DNA from: Marsupella aquatica
Lineage: Eukaryota > Marchantiophyta
NCBI GenBank assembly: GCA_973895155.1
Contig: OZ316892.1
Location: 19,034,001 to 19,098,000 of the forward strand
DNA: 64,000 nt
Direction of reading: 5' to 3'
Shown one piece after another: positions 1 to 13,150 of this stretch (position 1 is the stretch's first letter; every line of letters starts with the position of its first letter). The notes beneath the pieces are model-generated. The model was given only the letters and a program-made list of their open reading frames with translations. It was not told the DNA's origin and did no database searches. A program made the position numbers and the translations under genes.

Positions 1-27
1 GTGGATGTCGGGGAAGCAGGGTAAGTA

Positions 28-489
28 TTTTTTTGTTTGAAGAGAAATGACGAAGACACTTATTAGTAGACCCCAAAAGTGACATATATTAATTGTCGAG
101 AATCAATTTCAGGGTGAGCCCTCACATATCATACAGGACCCAGAGTCCCAGACTGAAAAGGAGAGAATATTAACAAAGTGGATAAGCAAAGTAAATAATG
201 GGAACTCACATCCACCTGTACCAACAAAACTGATCCCACCCACACACTTAGAATCTTATATCCTCTATAGTACTATAGGACCAAACAGAAAAGAAGAGTA
301 TTAAAGTAGGGTCACAAAGTGGATAACCAGGGGCCTAATAAATAATCAGAACTTTCTAGAGGGGGCCTAATAAATAATGAGAACTCCCATCCAGTGTACC
401 AACAAAACTCATCCCACCCATTTAGATGGGGAAATGAACCTGGGACCTTTTAGTTCCAGGCTCATCTCCTGGCCAACTGACCTAGGGTA
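28..489 (-). mobile_element. tRNA-derived SINE, copy A
   Basis: Read on the minus strand, the 5' end (about 489-425) carries a pol III-like A box (TTGGCCAGGAGATGAGCC) and, about 35 bases further, a B box-like CCCAGGTTCATTTCCCC. The same head occurs at 32,694 (+) and, more decayed, at 10,805 (-). The body holds an internal direct duplication: a block containing gtgggatgagttttgttggt recurs as gtgggatcagttttgttggt. The 3' end near 28-45 is cttcaaacaaaaaaa, matching the tails of the other two copies (ctttcaaagcaacaaaaaaa and ctttcaaggcaaaaaaa). Shared head and tail in three places support one SINE family. The exact 3' limit is uncertain because it sits close to the window edge. Confidence 0.6.
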
Positions 490-749
490 TGGATTTTAAT
501 TTTGATATTAATCTAATCTTGAGGTATTTGATTGATCATTCCAAACACGAAAAGTGTTACTCCTGATATAGATGTTGGGTAAGATGGTTTAAAGTAAAAT
601 AGGAGTTTGGATCACCCAAGATCCCAATAACACCTTCCATCATGGATACACTTGTGCTTTTTAATGATTTCTACTTTTGCCAGTGTGACGAATGTGATTC
701 TGTGTCAAAGGAGAAGATGCTAGGAAGATTCTTTATCTTGATTTTCCTT

Positions 750-1560
750 GAACATTAGATCTCCCTAAATTTAAGGTGACCGTCAGATGCTGGCTAGTGG
801 GAGAGTGAAAACCTAGCGCATTCTTGTCAAAAGTGGCCAAAACGTTTTGGAGAGGTGTAATCTAGCAAACTAGAGCCAAAAACAAGAATTAGAGGTGCAG
901 CCTAGCAAACTTTTGCCACTAAGAAAAATGCTGATTTTGACTCTTGCTGTTGCTGGTGTAGTCCTTAGCGTAACTGGGAATATGGGGAAGTAGGGTAAGT
1001 AAGGATTTCTTAAGTTGGCCAATATCACATTTGTGTTAGGAATGTTTTTTTTTATCAATTTCTGTATTGGTTCCAGACAGTTAGATCTCCCTATCTTATT
1101 TAAATCATTACATTTTATTTTTAAAAGGGGAAATATTGTGAAACCCCACAAAAAGGGAAGAGTCAGCCACAATAGTTGAACCAAGACTCATCACGTGTGA
1201 GCTACCACAAAGTCATGCCTCTCGGGCAGATCTCCCTATCTTTAAAGAGATCCATCAGATTGAGCCTAGTGGACCTAGAGAAATTGGCTTATCTACCTGA
1301 AAGTGAGGCAAATGGTCCCATGTTAGGGACAAGATGTTAAAAATATTTAGTTCTGTGTATTAGTTCCTGCCTGCTAGATCTCAGAGATAAGGAGAACCAT
1401 CAGATTGTGGTTAGTGGACCCAAGAAACCAGGTTTAAGGGTGTTAAAATATTCCTTATGTCAATTTTCTACATTAGTTCCTGACACTTAGATCTCCCTAA
1501 ATTTAAGCAAAAACCATAAGATTGTGTAGTGGGCCTGGAAAACCTGGTGGATTTTAGCGC
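750..1560 (+). repeat. Cluster of dispersed repeat with AGATCTCCCTAAATTTAAG core
   Basis: The core AGATCTCCCTAAATTTAAG occurs at about 757 and 1,488, with degenerate forms near 1,082, 1,227 and 1,375. Several are followed by a cca(t)cagattgtgg-ctagtgg segment. The fullest copy (about 750-930) ends in gcctagcaaacttttgccac followed by an A-rich stretch. Related copies lie at about 32,150-32,245 (-), 41,205-41,345 (+) and 63,575-63,740 (-). It has no coding capacity. It could be a SINE or a short non-autonomous DNA element; the class is not resolved. Confidence 0.55.
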
Positions 1561-2259
1561 AAAGTTGCAACTGATTTTTGATAGCAAACCTTGGTGATAA
1601 GGAATATGAATTGCAAAAAGATCTTGTCCACTGTCCCCATGTACCTGAACTGGTTTCATGCCTGGACAGTGTTGGGTTGAGATTTGAGACCCTGGTGATG
1701 CTTCAAATGGAAGTTCAAACGGATTGGGGTGGGAGGAGAATGTGGACATTGCCTTACTAACTGATGGATTTGTACTTGGTCACGTTTCTTTCTACTTGTT
1801 TTCAAAACTGTTTTGGGTCTCCTTTGACACTCCTGATTTTTGCAAGGAGTTTGGAATTATACCTTGAAGTACACTTACGGCAGCAATTTTGGCTCCGATT
1901 TAAACCCTGCCAGCATGTGAGACTTGATCCCTACTGCCTCTGAAGTCCTGAGAGCCAATCTTCTCTTGGGAGAGAATCTGTGAGAAAAATCTTAAGGAGT
2001 TCAACTTATCCGGCTTTATCCAACAACTATGAGCTATATTATCAACTTACTGCCCCCAAAACTAGCCATAAAAGTTCCTGGGGCTTTACCAAGTCTTTCA
2101 GAGATGTTGCAATTTATGCCAAGGATGGGATCCTTAACTTGCCTCATATCCAGTAGATTGGATTGCATGAATACTATGCTTTCATTGTCTCCTAATATTT
2201 TTGTTTTGAATGCATCTCCACTCACCATTTCTCATTTTTATTTTATTTTAAATTAAAAA
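1561..2259. other. Intergenic, nothing recognised
   Basis: Only short unsupported open frames are present (under 80 codons, with no recognisable motif). There are no repeats beyond the A/T-rich tract near 2,235-2,265, which probably marks the 3' end of the LINE remnant that follows. Confidence 0.5.
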
Positions 2260-4780
2260 AAATTAATGAAGGGAGGGGCAGGCCCCATCAATTAACACCG
2301 GAGGGAAAACCTGCCCGGGCAAAAAGACAGAGCAAACACACAAGGAGAGAAGGATGCCCTAGCTAAGCCCTCCCCTCCCAACCACCAGCCAAAGCCAGCC
2401 GCAGAGATCAGTATATCCGTGCCTCATTTCACTAGAAACCAGCCTATGCTCCATTCTAGTAGAATTAGTTCTATTCCTATGTCTCCTAAATCTACTGTTG
2501 TCCTTCAATTGGTTAGAGAGGTGGCTGTTATCCAATAATCCACCATGTCTACTCTGAACGAACAGGTTAGTTCCATGTGGGCTCGACGACAGAGTCCCAC
2601 CCAGCCCCGGGTCAAGCACCAAGAGCAGCCAGCTGATTTCATACTCACTCATCATAGATACCATTATCAGTGTCCTCGACCATTCCCGTCTGTTCCACGA
2701 TTGGGAGGATGTCCATCAGCTCATGAAGGGTTCTCATGATCTGCCTACTCTTCTTTGGTGAACTACTGGAGCTAATCATGTGTCTAAGATGTTGTTCAGT
2801 CCTATGCAGGATCTCCCTAATCGGGATTTTCCCTAGAGTCTGGTCAAAATGCATTGCGTTTGTTCCAGAAAACACTGCACATTTCCTTGATCACAATCAG
2901 TGGGCCAGGGTTAGTTTTCTGTTTTCTCATTGCATGTTTGATCATTTCCATGAGCCCCCCCTGCCCCAAGGTCAATCGACGAGTCTTCGAAGTGCTAAGT
3001 TGATGCAGAAGTTGCCATCTATGCTGCACATGTGTGCAGCTGAAGAACAGGTGTTTTGTGGTCTCAGTTTGGGCCCTGCAGCTTTGACACACACCAAAGC
3101 CTACCCCAAATTGGTGAAGAACCTCGGGGGGCCGGGGGGGGGGGGGTTGACTATAAAAAATCTTAGGAATCACGTGCAATCCAAAATATGTATTTTTCAT
3201 AGAAGTTAGCAAAATTATTAAAAAGCGTAGGAAGCAAAAGAATGCATTATAAACCCATATTTGTAGAATATTCTCTAATATATATCTTTTTAAAAGTAAA
3301 ATATGTCATTAATATTGAAAATAGAGAATAGTTTTTGAATAACATGAATATTCAAAAACATGAATATTTATAACATGAATGTTCAAAAACCAACGCCCAT
3401 TAGGATCTCTGAGATCACATAGGGATCAAATTTTCTGATTAGCCATGAACCTGCGGAGGGCGACCTTGTTTTCATCCCCCAGATTGGTTGACCTGAAATA
3501 CAGCAGGAGGGTCTGTTCAATCGAGAGCTGTCCGGGAGCTTGCCCCGTCCAAAGCCAAACTTCAGGAAGGCAGCCTGAGCATCCCATCCTATAAGAAGTG
3601 CTCTCAAGGTGGGTGTACCAATCACTTTTAACGACAAGTTCAAGAGGAGCGCCTCCGGTGGCGTCCAATTGTGCCGTTCCTTCTTGTCTGGTCCAAAGCT
3701 CAGGGATTTCCTGATGACAACGTGCGAAAGCTTCACCCAGTCCACATCCGTATTCATGATCAACTTCATCACGTGTCTCATCTTAAGTGCCTGGGCTTGC
3801 ACATTGAACGGGAGGATGCCCAGACCTATCGCTCTCCTCTCTTGAGTGATTGTTTCCCAACTGTTTGGGGGTAACTTATTATCCCATTCTTGAAGTGCCC
3901 CAAAGAAAATTGCGGCTAATCTGCTCCATCTCTTCAGAACCAGCCTGATTTAACAACAACATAAGGTGGTAAGTAGGAATGGCCCTAAACATGTGTCTAA
4001 GCAGGATTGCTCTACCTGGTAGAGTCAGACTCATTACACACCCAGTGGTTAAGCTTCTTCCTCATTTTCCCTACTAGAAACCTAGTTTCTTGGGAGGGCA
4101 TAATCAAATGCCCTATATAGGGCAGCCCAGGTACTCACTGAGTTCACCAGGTCTAGTGACGACACATCCTGTCCCCTACATCCACTCAAGGTCACTCGGG
4201 TCAGATGAGAATCGGGGTATAATTTTAGATTTGTGCACATTAAGCAAGGCCCCCAAAATTCGTTCATAGTGGTGTATAACCCGTCTGGCAGCCTGAAATT
4301 CCTGCTGACAAGCCACTCAAAAAAGTCATTTATCATCAGCAAACAGTTGGTGGCATGCAGCGGATCCATCATCCAAAGGAAGCCTGTGTAGTTCCTGGGT
4401 ATTGAGTTTTTGCTTAAACATCAGCATGAGAGGTTGGGTGGTCAACTCAAAAAGCAGAGGGGCCAGAGGGCATCCTTGACAAAGTCCCCTTTTCAGACAG
4501 AAAGATCGCGTGAAGAGCCCATTGTTGTGGACCTTGGACTGGGTGTTTTTCACCAGGCCCCTAACAAGCTTGATCACCTACCTAAAGAAATTCATCTGTT
4601 TGAGCACCTCCCAAAGGAAGTTGTGTTCAACCCTGTCGTAAGCTTTGGCAAATTCAAGCTTTAGGAACGTCAACGGTTTTTTATTGAGTCCTGACAAGTC
4701 TTGAGCAAGTTTGAAAGTCAGCAGGTTGTCCGTAATGTCCCAGCGAGATAGATAATCTCATCAGTTATCAGTCACTTTCA
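2260..4780 (-). mobile_element. LINE (non-LTR retrotransposon) remnant A, 3' half of ORF2
   Basis: Minus-strand fragments keep the order of a plant L1-type ORF2 but are broken by frameshifts. Positions 4,577-4,326 encode reverse transcriptase with QGCPLAPLLFEL and a FADD catalytic box. Positions 3,802-3,383 look like the RT thumb and linker. Positions 3,212-2,844 carry a zinc-knuckle-like domain (C-x2-C, then HLFFSC) followed by an EMCSVFWNKRN segment typical of the zf-RVT end. The C-terminus runs to about 2,645, and an A/T-rich tract on the low-coordinate side (2,235-2,265) fits a decayed poly(A) tail. An AT-rich block at 3,213-3,382 and a G run at 3,126-3,147 interrupt it. The endonuclease and ORF1 are absent, so it is 5'-truncated and inactive. 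Confidence 0.75.
3213..3382. repeat. AT-rich insert inside LINE remnant A
   Basis: About 170 bases of very AT-rich sequence separate two LINE coding fragments. It holds short repeats of aacatgaatattcaaaaa. Part of it (attataaacccatatttgta onwards) resembles the AT-rich tract near 13,025-13,110. This could be a small MITE remnant that landed in the LINE. No clear terminal inverted repeats or target duplication were seen. Confidence 0.35.
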
Positions 4781-7700
4781 TTAGTCTACCTGATATTAGT
4801 TGCCACCTCATCTCAGAGAGGCCGCCAAGTTACGGTGCGAGAACAAAAATGAAAAAAATCTTGATTTGTTTTTCAAAATTTGAGGGAAAAAGTTTTTTTT
4901 TTAAATTTTCTATGGGGCACCCGTACCCTTCGGACATCTTGTCAAGGCCAGCCAAGATGGGAGAAAAAAATTTGGTCAGATTTAAATTCATGTTCGATAG
5001 TCAAAATTGAGATAGATGCATAGATGGTAGTTAGTTTTGAGACAAATGTCAATGCAGGAGAAATGTAGTCCTACTACACGGTGCTGATTTGTTATTTTGC
5101 TTTACTTATTCAAAAGAAAGAATCTAAACATGAAGGGAAACTCTACCCCTCAAAAGTCCAGACTTTTGTACACAGGGCTGTTCCTCCTACTTTTCACCAA
5201 ATACTAGCTTGTGATAATGTGATGCAATGAAGCATTTGATGCACGAAGGATACCGTGCTCTCATTGAAATCGCAATAAAAGCAAGAATATTACAAAAGTC
5301 AAGGCAGGTGTAAGGCAAAGAAACATTGCAAACTGGGCGACCATCCGTTTTCTCCCCTGAATAGTGAATACATCTTTGTTCTGACATTCAAGTGTGGAGG
5401 GTGGACTGAGTGTAGAATCATGTCTGCTCCCACATGATTCCTTTCTCAAGCCAGGGATGACTTCGATTCCCTCGTGAAGCTCATGTGTGGCTCATCTATC
5501 AAGTTACCCGTGACGTTTCCTCTTCTCAAGTGAGAGACCTAGTCGATTCCTCTTGCTGTCATGGAAGAGGTCAAGAGAAAACTAGAAACCGAGAAGAGAC
5601 TCGTTCCGAATATTCAAGAGACTACTATTGGGGTTGTGTAAGAAACCTGGCATTTCCTTGCAAACAATCTTCACCTAGAAATCTGTTTTCTGATTTGCTT
5701 AGTAAGCTAGTGCCATCCCAGTTAGCGCAAGGCCTGCATGCAACAATAATTACTTCTTATTCCAAAATAAAGCTAGGCCTAAACCCTATATCAAAATCAC
5801 TGTGTAAATTGAAAAGTCAGTGTTTAAATTAAAAAAATGCTTGGAATAGTCTTAAATTTTACCTGGAAAAAATCACTGAAGGTTTCACAATTTCAGATTT
5901 GTAATAGATTTTAACCACCCACAACGTCACCACATTAAACGTGAAGATGCCGTCATGAGTAGACGACGAATGATCAGTCTTAGAAAAGGAAAAGGACACG
6001 ATCATCATGATGCTCATGATAGACAACTTCCAAAAAATATCTTTATGGTGGACTGACAAAGTCTCAATCAGCATCACTACATCTATTCTCCTGTTGGAGT
6101 AAAGCTACACTTATTTGACTGTGGTCGTCACGCAGTCCTTCTGGTCTTCACGGATACAGTGCTTCTCTAGAGTGGAGGCGTGTAGTACACATATCACGCT
6201 AGAGGTATACACAAATGCAGAGCGTGAGTTGTTGAGCATTGCAAAAGAGTAACCACAAAAACTCCTCTGATGGTCCTTAACTCACCAAAATTTGGGTTGG
6301 GGTTACCAAGGGGCCTCTTGGTATGCTTTTGGTTAGGAATGCGGAGCAACTATGTGCTGTGTGCTTTTATTGAGACTCAGCTTAAACCGTATGGAAATTT
6401 GGATATTAGATACTGTAGGGAATTGCAAATTTGTATGTCACCATGGTAACATCAGTAAGTTGCAGAATCGATCATTTGGCCACAGGCTCAAATGATAGAT
6501 TTTGAGAGTCAAACAACTGAGCACATGAGTTGTAGAAGCTGTTGTTTTTTTTTGAAATTGATCTGTCTAGAATTTACATAATTTACAAATAGGTTTACAA
6601 TTCCATACCTCCAAGAAACAATCATTCATGGACCCCCCACAAAGTGCCCTTGTCAAGCCTGATTCCCTCTCCCCGTACACAGCTTAATCTAGCACTAACA
6701 TGGAAACTTAAATAAACCAATGGCAATGCTTCGCTTCATCGCCCTTGACAACTCCCTACAAACCCGCACTTATTCCACCAAGGTTGATAGTCAGGGACTC
6801 AACTTTGACATAGCAGTGACTTGCACATACATATGAAAACCCAAGGTAAATACTCCAATTCTAGGTAGCAAGGGACAACTTGATCGTGGTCTTGTCTTAT
6901 TGCTCAGCACTTGTTGTAAAATTGGTCAGCAAATTGAACATCCCAAACCAGGCCCATCTCTCCTTTTAGAGGAACTCTATTGGATGTGCCCTTGCTTTCC
7001 CACTTAGTTTCTATATAGTTATCAATGGCTGACTATCATGCCTCCAAGACAAGCTCATGGCTTGAAGCGCATAGCTTGTCCTCAAACGTTGGGACCAGCT
7101 CAAGTCCCCTAATTTACAAATTGCGATGTAATGGGGCCAGTTCATGACCCCTTAGTTTGGACTCCCAATACAAACCCACGCTCCTTGCCATACCCACGCA
7201 TCAGGCCGCGTATTGCACTAGCAGTACTCTTAAGCTGCCCATCCAGATTAGGGGGCACTGCTGTATCCCAATAAACATTCTGAGTTCATGGGGAATAGGC
7301 TCACTCACAGCTGTCCAAGGAGTCTAAGAATTCCTCACACAAGCTTACGGTTGCAAAGGTAAATTACTATTTATGTTTGGGGCTTGAGCTCGTTAGAGTA
7401 GTACCCATGGCTCCCCAAGATCCATACGTGGAGGGCATCCCCCTCATATGTGCTTCTGGAGATTTTCTACCCACAGATCAATGGTGTTTGAATATACTCA
7501 AAACATCGTGCGTGGTATAAGACCCTATTTAGAGTGAGACCTCAAGATTGTAACTCAAGGCAACAGTTCTTGACTAATTTGAGAGGTGAACTTGCACATG
7601 ATGCATTTAATTAATCTTTTCATTGCAACTTTTTTGGGCAGTTAGATGAGAGCAATTTCCCCAAGTAAAGTTCAAAGAGCACTCCTTCCCGTCTCAAGGT

Positions 7701-10484
7701 ACTCACTTCTTTTCTTCTTACCCATCATGCACAAATAAATATGTGTTGTTTTATTGGGTTATTGAAATACTTTTAAATTTTTGTGGAAGAACATTAGGGG
7801 TGTTGCATCTGGCTTTAGGACGGGTACCATTCGCTACCCAAAACTGCCAGGTGTAGTTCAAAGCATGCCTCTACACTTGCCACCGCAAAGACATCTGGTC
7901 ATCATTGAAGGAGCTGATGGCAATCATCAATGGACCTTGGAAGGCTCACTCCGGCTAGGTTCTAGAGTGCAAGGCTGATGGCCTTGGTGGTTGAAAATGG
8001 TATGAGGACAATGAAGTGTTCTCACAAGGAGTATTCCTACTCTCCACTAGCCTAAGCTCAATAGCCAGTAATTGTTGTTAGGATGCACCCTAGTTGACCT
8101 AACCAGGTGCTAGAGCTAAGTACCAACCATCACTCATAACAGGGCCTGGTAGGTTTCCATTGTGAGTGTTGTAAGTGCATGGAAAATTATTTATGTATCA
8201 CATATGTACGTGTTGTCATGTCACACACATATGATGCCTTACACCTTGAACCCTCAAACTCCATGGTTGAACTGGATAGTGCCGCCAAGGTTTGGAATGG
8301 GCGGAATCCCCAAATGTGGTAGAGTTCCTTGTGAGTCCTGACTGGTACTCTAGACCATCCTTACCACCAGAAGAGTGTATTTGAAAGAATTTTCCCAATA
8401 GCGACAGCCCATTCTTGTTTTGTAAGAAGGACTTGCACCTTATGGCACCTTCTTTCAGGCGAGCAAGTGTTCTGTTTGATAAGGACCAGCTGACTAATAG
8501 CAAACTTTCGCCAATAGGGGAAGCCCTAGACCATGAGAAACAGAACATTGGAGCTGCCAAATAATGCAAGGCCACGTTGGACTTAGGAGCTGGATAGTGG
8601 ATACACTAGGAATGTTTGGTGGCTAACTTTCCTCAGCCATGAATTAGCCAACACTTGGCTTCAATGTTGTGGCTGGCCCCTCTGGTGGTCAGAAATGCAG
8701 ATAGTCTCTTGTTGAAAGTAATTAATCTGAAACACGGCAACGAGGGCAGGAATCCTGCATCTGTCAGGCACGGAGAGAAGCCGAAACGGGACAAATTTAT
8801 TAAAAAGAACCCAACAAAGTACATTGGAATAAAATCAAACGAGGTCACGAAGACCACACTCAAAATAAACGGATATGCAAACCCCCACAAGATAAATGGG
8901 AGCTAACGTCATCGAACCCCATCCATAACAACAATGGCCATGGTTTGACCGGGCGTGGGGGCTGGTTACCATCTTCCACGTTTTGTTCAAAATTTGTCGA
9001 AAATTTTGTTTTAAGAGCAATCTTTTGTTTTTGGTTTTGAGCGCAAGGCTGCAACCAGGCGGTTTGTGTGGTCAAAATGAAAGCAGAGGTGCAGTGTTCA
9101 AAACAGAGGTGCTGTGTTGGAAAACCCGTGCGAGTAAAACTGTCATCTGGACCCCCATGATGTTTTTTTTTTGCAAACTGGATCCGCTCTTAAGGAGCAA
9201 GATGTTCTTGCAGGAGTTCTTCTAAAGTGAGATTTTGGACAATGAAACCAAACTCGGTGAATTCTGGATGTTGTTGGGATGGGCCACTAGTTACCGCCCT
9301 GTCCAAACTGCAAGAATAGAGGGCAATCAGAAAGTGAAAACATTCATGTGAATGCCTTTCATTTGGTAAACATCTTGTGCAATTTGCCATTGACCCCCTA
9401 CCCAAACTGCAGATGTGAGCAAAACACCCAAGAGCAAAGAAAAATGGTAAGTAGTGAGTCAAACACCCAAGAGGGGAATAAAATCTAAGTGTTAGCTGAA
9501 GAAAATGTCCATGTTGTCCTCCAAAAAAGACTATTCTTAGGCATTTATCCCTGCTCAGACGATAAGCGTGAGAGAAACACTCAGGAAAATTGCTAAGTAT
9601 TGGTTGAAGAGGATGTCTATGTTGTTTTCCAAAGACAAAACGACCAATCTTGCTCATATACCGCAGCCCAAATGGAACAAGTGAGTGTAAACTGTAAGCG
9701 CCCAAGAGCCAAAGAATAAGCGGTCTTCCAAAAATAAAACGAATCTTGGCCATTTACCACCACTGCACGAGTGAGCAATTTACTACCACCAGAACTGCAC
9801 GAAGGAGCAGCATCTAGATTCTAGGAGCCAGAAAAAATCATGAAAAGGGAGCATTATTGCAAAAAACGTTTAGTGTGGGTCCGTCCATCAACTGAAAGTT
9901 GAGTGGAGGGGGTCCATCAAGCATGTATCTCATGTAACACCAATTGGTTGACTCTTAACATGTCCACAATGTGATAATGGAATGAATGGTGTATAGCCTG
10001 TGGCCTTTGGTACATATAGTGGTGTCAGTCCGGTAACTGGCTGATCCGGTCGTCCGGTCACCAGGTAGAGTCTAACACACAAGTATTTATTGATCAGCGA
10101 AATTTTATAGCCCACCTTATGCCAGGAAAATGATTACACCCAACGTGATATTCATTTGCTTTATTATGTATTAAACTACTATTGATACTTCCGCATAGCA
10201 TGGAGTACTTTTAGTCTTTTAGAATGATCCTGACTCCCAATAAATTTAATAGCGGTGCCTGAAAAGGTACCAGCTGTATGTGACAGACAATAGGGTTTTG
10301 TGCCATAGCCTTTTCTCAATATGTGGGGTCCACTGGACAAGCTTAATCAATTCAAAGTATCTCTGGTAGGGCTTCGTTGCGGCCTTTACCTGTTCACTGG
10401 TGGGGGAATTATCAGCTGAACTATCAATTTTCCTAGGCAGATTTTTTTTCTTATTAAATTACACCCCACTTAAGAAATTAGCCA
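4781..10484. other. Long intergenic stretch without recognisable genes
   Basis: Open frames here are short and overlap on both strands, with no family motif (the longest are a 187-codon minus frame at 9,190-9,753 and a 119-codon minus frame at 8,216-8,575). No tRNA, terminal repeat or clear transposon end was found. The stretch is probably ancient mobile DNA decayed past recognition. A T-rich tract lies near 4,890-4,910. Confidence 0.5.
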
Positions 10485-10805
10485 CTTTTTTTGTTGCTTT
10501 GAAAGTAGTAAGCAGACCCATCTAAGAGAGGAAAGACTTTTTGCTCCAAAGCGTGCAGTTCTGTAAAGTAACCAAATGGGGATGATACCCAGGAATCCAA
10601 CATGGAACCACACGAGGATGGGGCGAGGGTTAAAGTAGGCCCCAAACCAGACCACCATGGGGCTGAACAGTAACCACTACTCCCACCATTGCAGTCACAC
10701 ACACATAGACTCCACGCCCTTTAGGTGGGAGGAAAAAATTGTACATGGGACCTCTAGATTCTAAGCTAATCCCGTGGCTAATTGAACCAAGCCAGTAGCT
10801 TAGTT
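10485..10805 (-). mobile_element. tRNA-derived SINE, copy B (decayed)
   Basis: On the minus strand this starts with actggcttggttcaattagc, then a degenerate A box (TTAGCCACGGGATTAGC) and a degenerate B box (GGTCCCATGTACAATT). The body shares ggtgggag, gttcagcccc, gggcctactttaaccc and gggtatcatcccc with copies A and C. The 3' end, ttagatgggtctgcttacta then ctttcaaagcaacaaaaaaa, matches copy C's ttggatgggtatactttggg then ctttcaaggcaaaaaaa. The orientation is opposite to copy C. No convincing target-site duplication was found. Confidence 0.6.
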
Positions 10806-12711
10806 AAAAAAACTTAAAAACTACAGTAACTGGTAACGGCCAAAATTACGGACCCGTATTTTGTCGTATATTAGCTACTGTAATTCCTCACATAGCATAG
10901 ACCTCAATAGCCAGGACAAGTATCCTTAAATCTCACCAGATATAACGGTCATAAATTAATTAGATGCACACATCAAAGCAAATCATTGTCTCGTAAACAG
11001 AGTTCGCTTACATTATCACACGTAATCACATATCAAAATGTGATAATATAAGTGTGCACTTTTTGATAAGAACATAACTTTATCATGACTCGTACCGATG
11101 TCATACACCCTACATATAATATTTTGATGGGAATTATCGCGACCCTATTCAACCCATTGGTGAAAACGTGTGCCATGTGAATCTGGCTGAAAGATACACT
11201 AGCATTAATTTGGGGGCCACGCAGAACAAACAAGGGGGCTGACGAGGACATCGAATCATAGATATTCCGTCGACGTGTTTTCCTTATCCATTCCGGATAA
11301 GACACTTTTGGAAAGCTTACAGTTAGGACAGTTACAGTCTGAGATAAAGTACTGGTATATATAGCAAAGTAATCAAGACGTGCAGGTTATGCGTGCACCG
11401 CAAAGTGAAAGTTATGAGTTCACCGTAAAGCGACTCTTCGAAGCACAGTAATTAATGAGGCAGCATTCTGTAGCCAATCCATATAATGATATAAGCATGT
11501 TGTACGTTGCCATCTGTAAAGTATTGACGATTTAGATTAGATGATACTATATTAATTATAGGATCCCTAGGGAGTGTAATTTTAATTTCTAGAGTTCATG
11601 CAAGGTATATGCCTTGTATCATTGACAAACAAAACTGTTTGGATATGAAGGATCACAAACAAGACGGATACAGAGTACCTCAAACAAGACGAAAATATGT
11701 CAAGGGGACAAGAAGAATAACTTGATAAAAATATGGGACAAGAAGAATAACTCGATAAAAATATGTCATAGTGACTCTGAGAATAACTTGACAGAAGTAT
11801 GTCATGACGACACCAAGAATAACTGCAGCTTTTGTCTTGTCGTAGTGATGATAAGTTTCTCCAAGAAAAATCTAACTATATAATTGAGATGTGAGTATCT
11901 TGATGACATGAGGTCCAGACTATCTATCCACCATGAAGGTGTGCGTAACTAAAATTAGGGGTGCATGTGAAAAATGGGATTGAGTAAGTGTGAATCTACT
12001 ATGTGAAGAGTCATGGGATACTAAGTGAACCCAAATAGGTGAATGAGTAAAGCTTGAATTATCACGTCCACTTATGCTCAAGAAGTAGAGTCAGGCTATT
12101 AGTTAGTGAATATTTCATATATCTGAGTATTGTTTGTGAAACTTGGAAACAACATTGCAATGCTTATTGTGAGAATTAATGTATCTGTTATTTGTTGAGT
12201 AAAGAGTACATTCATAATGGCAAGTCCATGATCATTGAACACACAAGTAGTTGACACATAGAGATACATGATTCACCCCCGGATTCAGCTCAGCTGAGGT
12301 TATGTCCATGCGCGAGAACACATGAGAGCTTCATTGCATTCTAGACTCTTTTGCCATACCAAATCTCTGCAATACAAGATCTCCTATCACTCAAGTGGCT
12401 ACGGAACAATGAGGCTGAGTACTAAGGTTCCTATCCACATAGCTAATCTAATCAAGTCTGCGATGAAGGTTAGCTCTAACTACAGTTATAGTCAAATCCC
12501 TAGACCTAAGAATAAATGCCTCACATGACCCTTGACTCTGGTCTAGGGGAGGGTAATAGTGCTAATCTATATGATTCCTCAACGGGAAGTTCTAAACAAA
12601 ATCTAACTGGTTTCCCTTCTCGAACCAGAGCAAATTAGAACTTAGTTGTAGCGTAATACATAGAAATGAGCAAGGAGATATATCAGTAGTTACACAAATA
12701 TTAAAAAAATT
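10806..12711. other. Region downstream of copia fragment, possible decayed 3' LTR
   Basis: It lies on the 3' side (minus strand) of the copia RNase H end, where a 3' LTR would be expected. A TATA-like ctatatata is readable on the minus strand near 11,355. About four imperfect tandem units of agaagaataacttgataaaa type occur at 11,690-11,830. No paired LTR or TG...CA boundary could be fixed by eye, so the LTR reading is inference. No protein-coding gene is supported. Confidence 0.3.
11690..11830. repeat. Short imperfect tandem repeat, about 30-37 bp units
   Basis: Units containing agaataacttgataaaaata recur about four times with point differences and variable spacers (gggacaag, tcatagtgactctg, tcatgacgacacc). 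Confidence 0.5.
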
Positions 12712-12945
12712 CTACTTGTGACATAATTGCAAAATCCAAAACACGTCACGGTGTGTATAAAAACTCTCCAAATGAATCATTTTGGTAAGGGCGTCAGCCG
12801 GGTTAAGTTTATTGCTAATCTTGACAAGTTCCAAAAAATTATCAAACATAATTTGTCTGATAAAATGATACCCAACGTCAATATCCTTCACTATGCTATC
12901 CATCACCTCCTTCACATGCTTTGACTTCACATTTTCATGTGACAA
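12712..12945 (-). mobile_element. Ty1/copia retrotransposon RNase H C-terminus (fragment)
   Basis: The minus-strand frame encodes the typical end of a copia polyprotein: SKHVKEVMDSIVKDIDVGYH, then FIRQ, then KISNKLNPADALTKMI. In copia elements the corresponding block is KHIDxRYHFIRE...NPADxLTK, the final part of RNase H. Only about 78 residues remain. The upstream side (above 12,945) runs into AT-rich sequence with no reverse transcriptase, so this is a truncated relic. The nearest retroelement family is clear; the subfamily is not. Confidence 0.75.
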
Positions 12946-13150
12946 TTACATTTCAATGATATATAACTATACCAACCAAATCACTTTGTTCACTACCTAT
13001 GATGTTGTAACAAAAATAAAATTATAAACTCATATTTATAGACTATTATTTAATATAAATTTTATAAAAATAGAGTAATAATATTGAATTTTTTTTGTAA
13101 AATAGATATATTAATATTAGATTAAAATTGATACCTCAAAATATATATTA
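12946..13150. repeat. AT-rich tract
   Basis: Strongly AT-rich DNA that truncates the copia fragment. The part around 13,025-13,110 resembles the AT-rich insert at 3,230-3,340 (shared attataaacNcatattt and attaatattgaa-like segments). No genes are present. Confidence 0.35.

Noticed and set aside
3126-3147. Long G run inside LINE remnant A
   Set aside because: Could be a homopolymer expansion or an assembly error; it coincides with a proline-coding stretch on the minus strand and is not a feature by itself.
9190-9753. 187-codon minus frame as a possible gene
   Set aside because: Composition is biased to Phe/Leu/His/Cys with internal near-repeats, no domain and no splice-supported extension.
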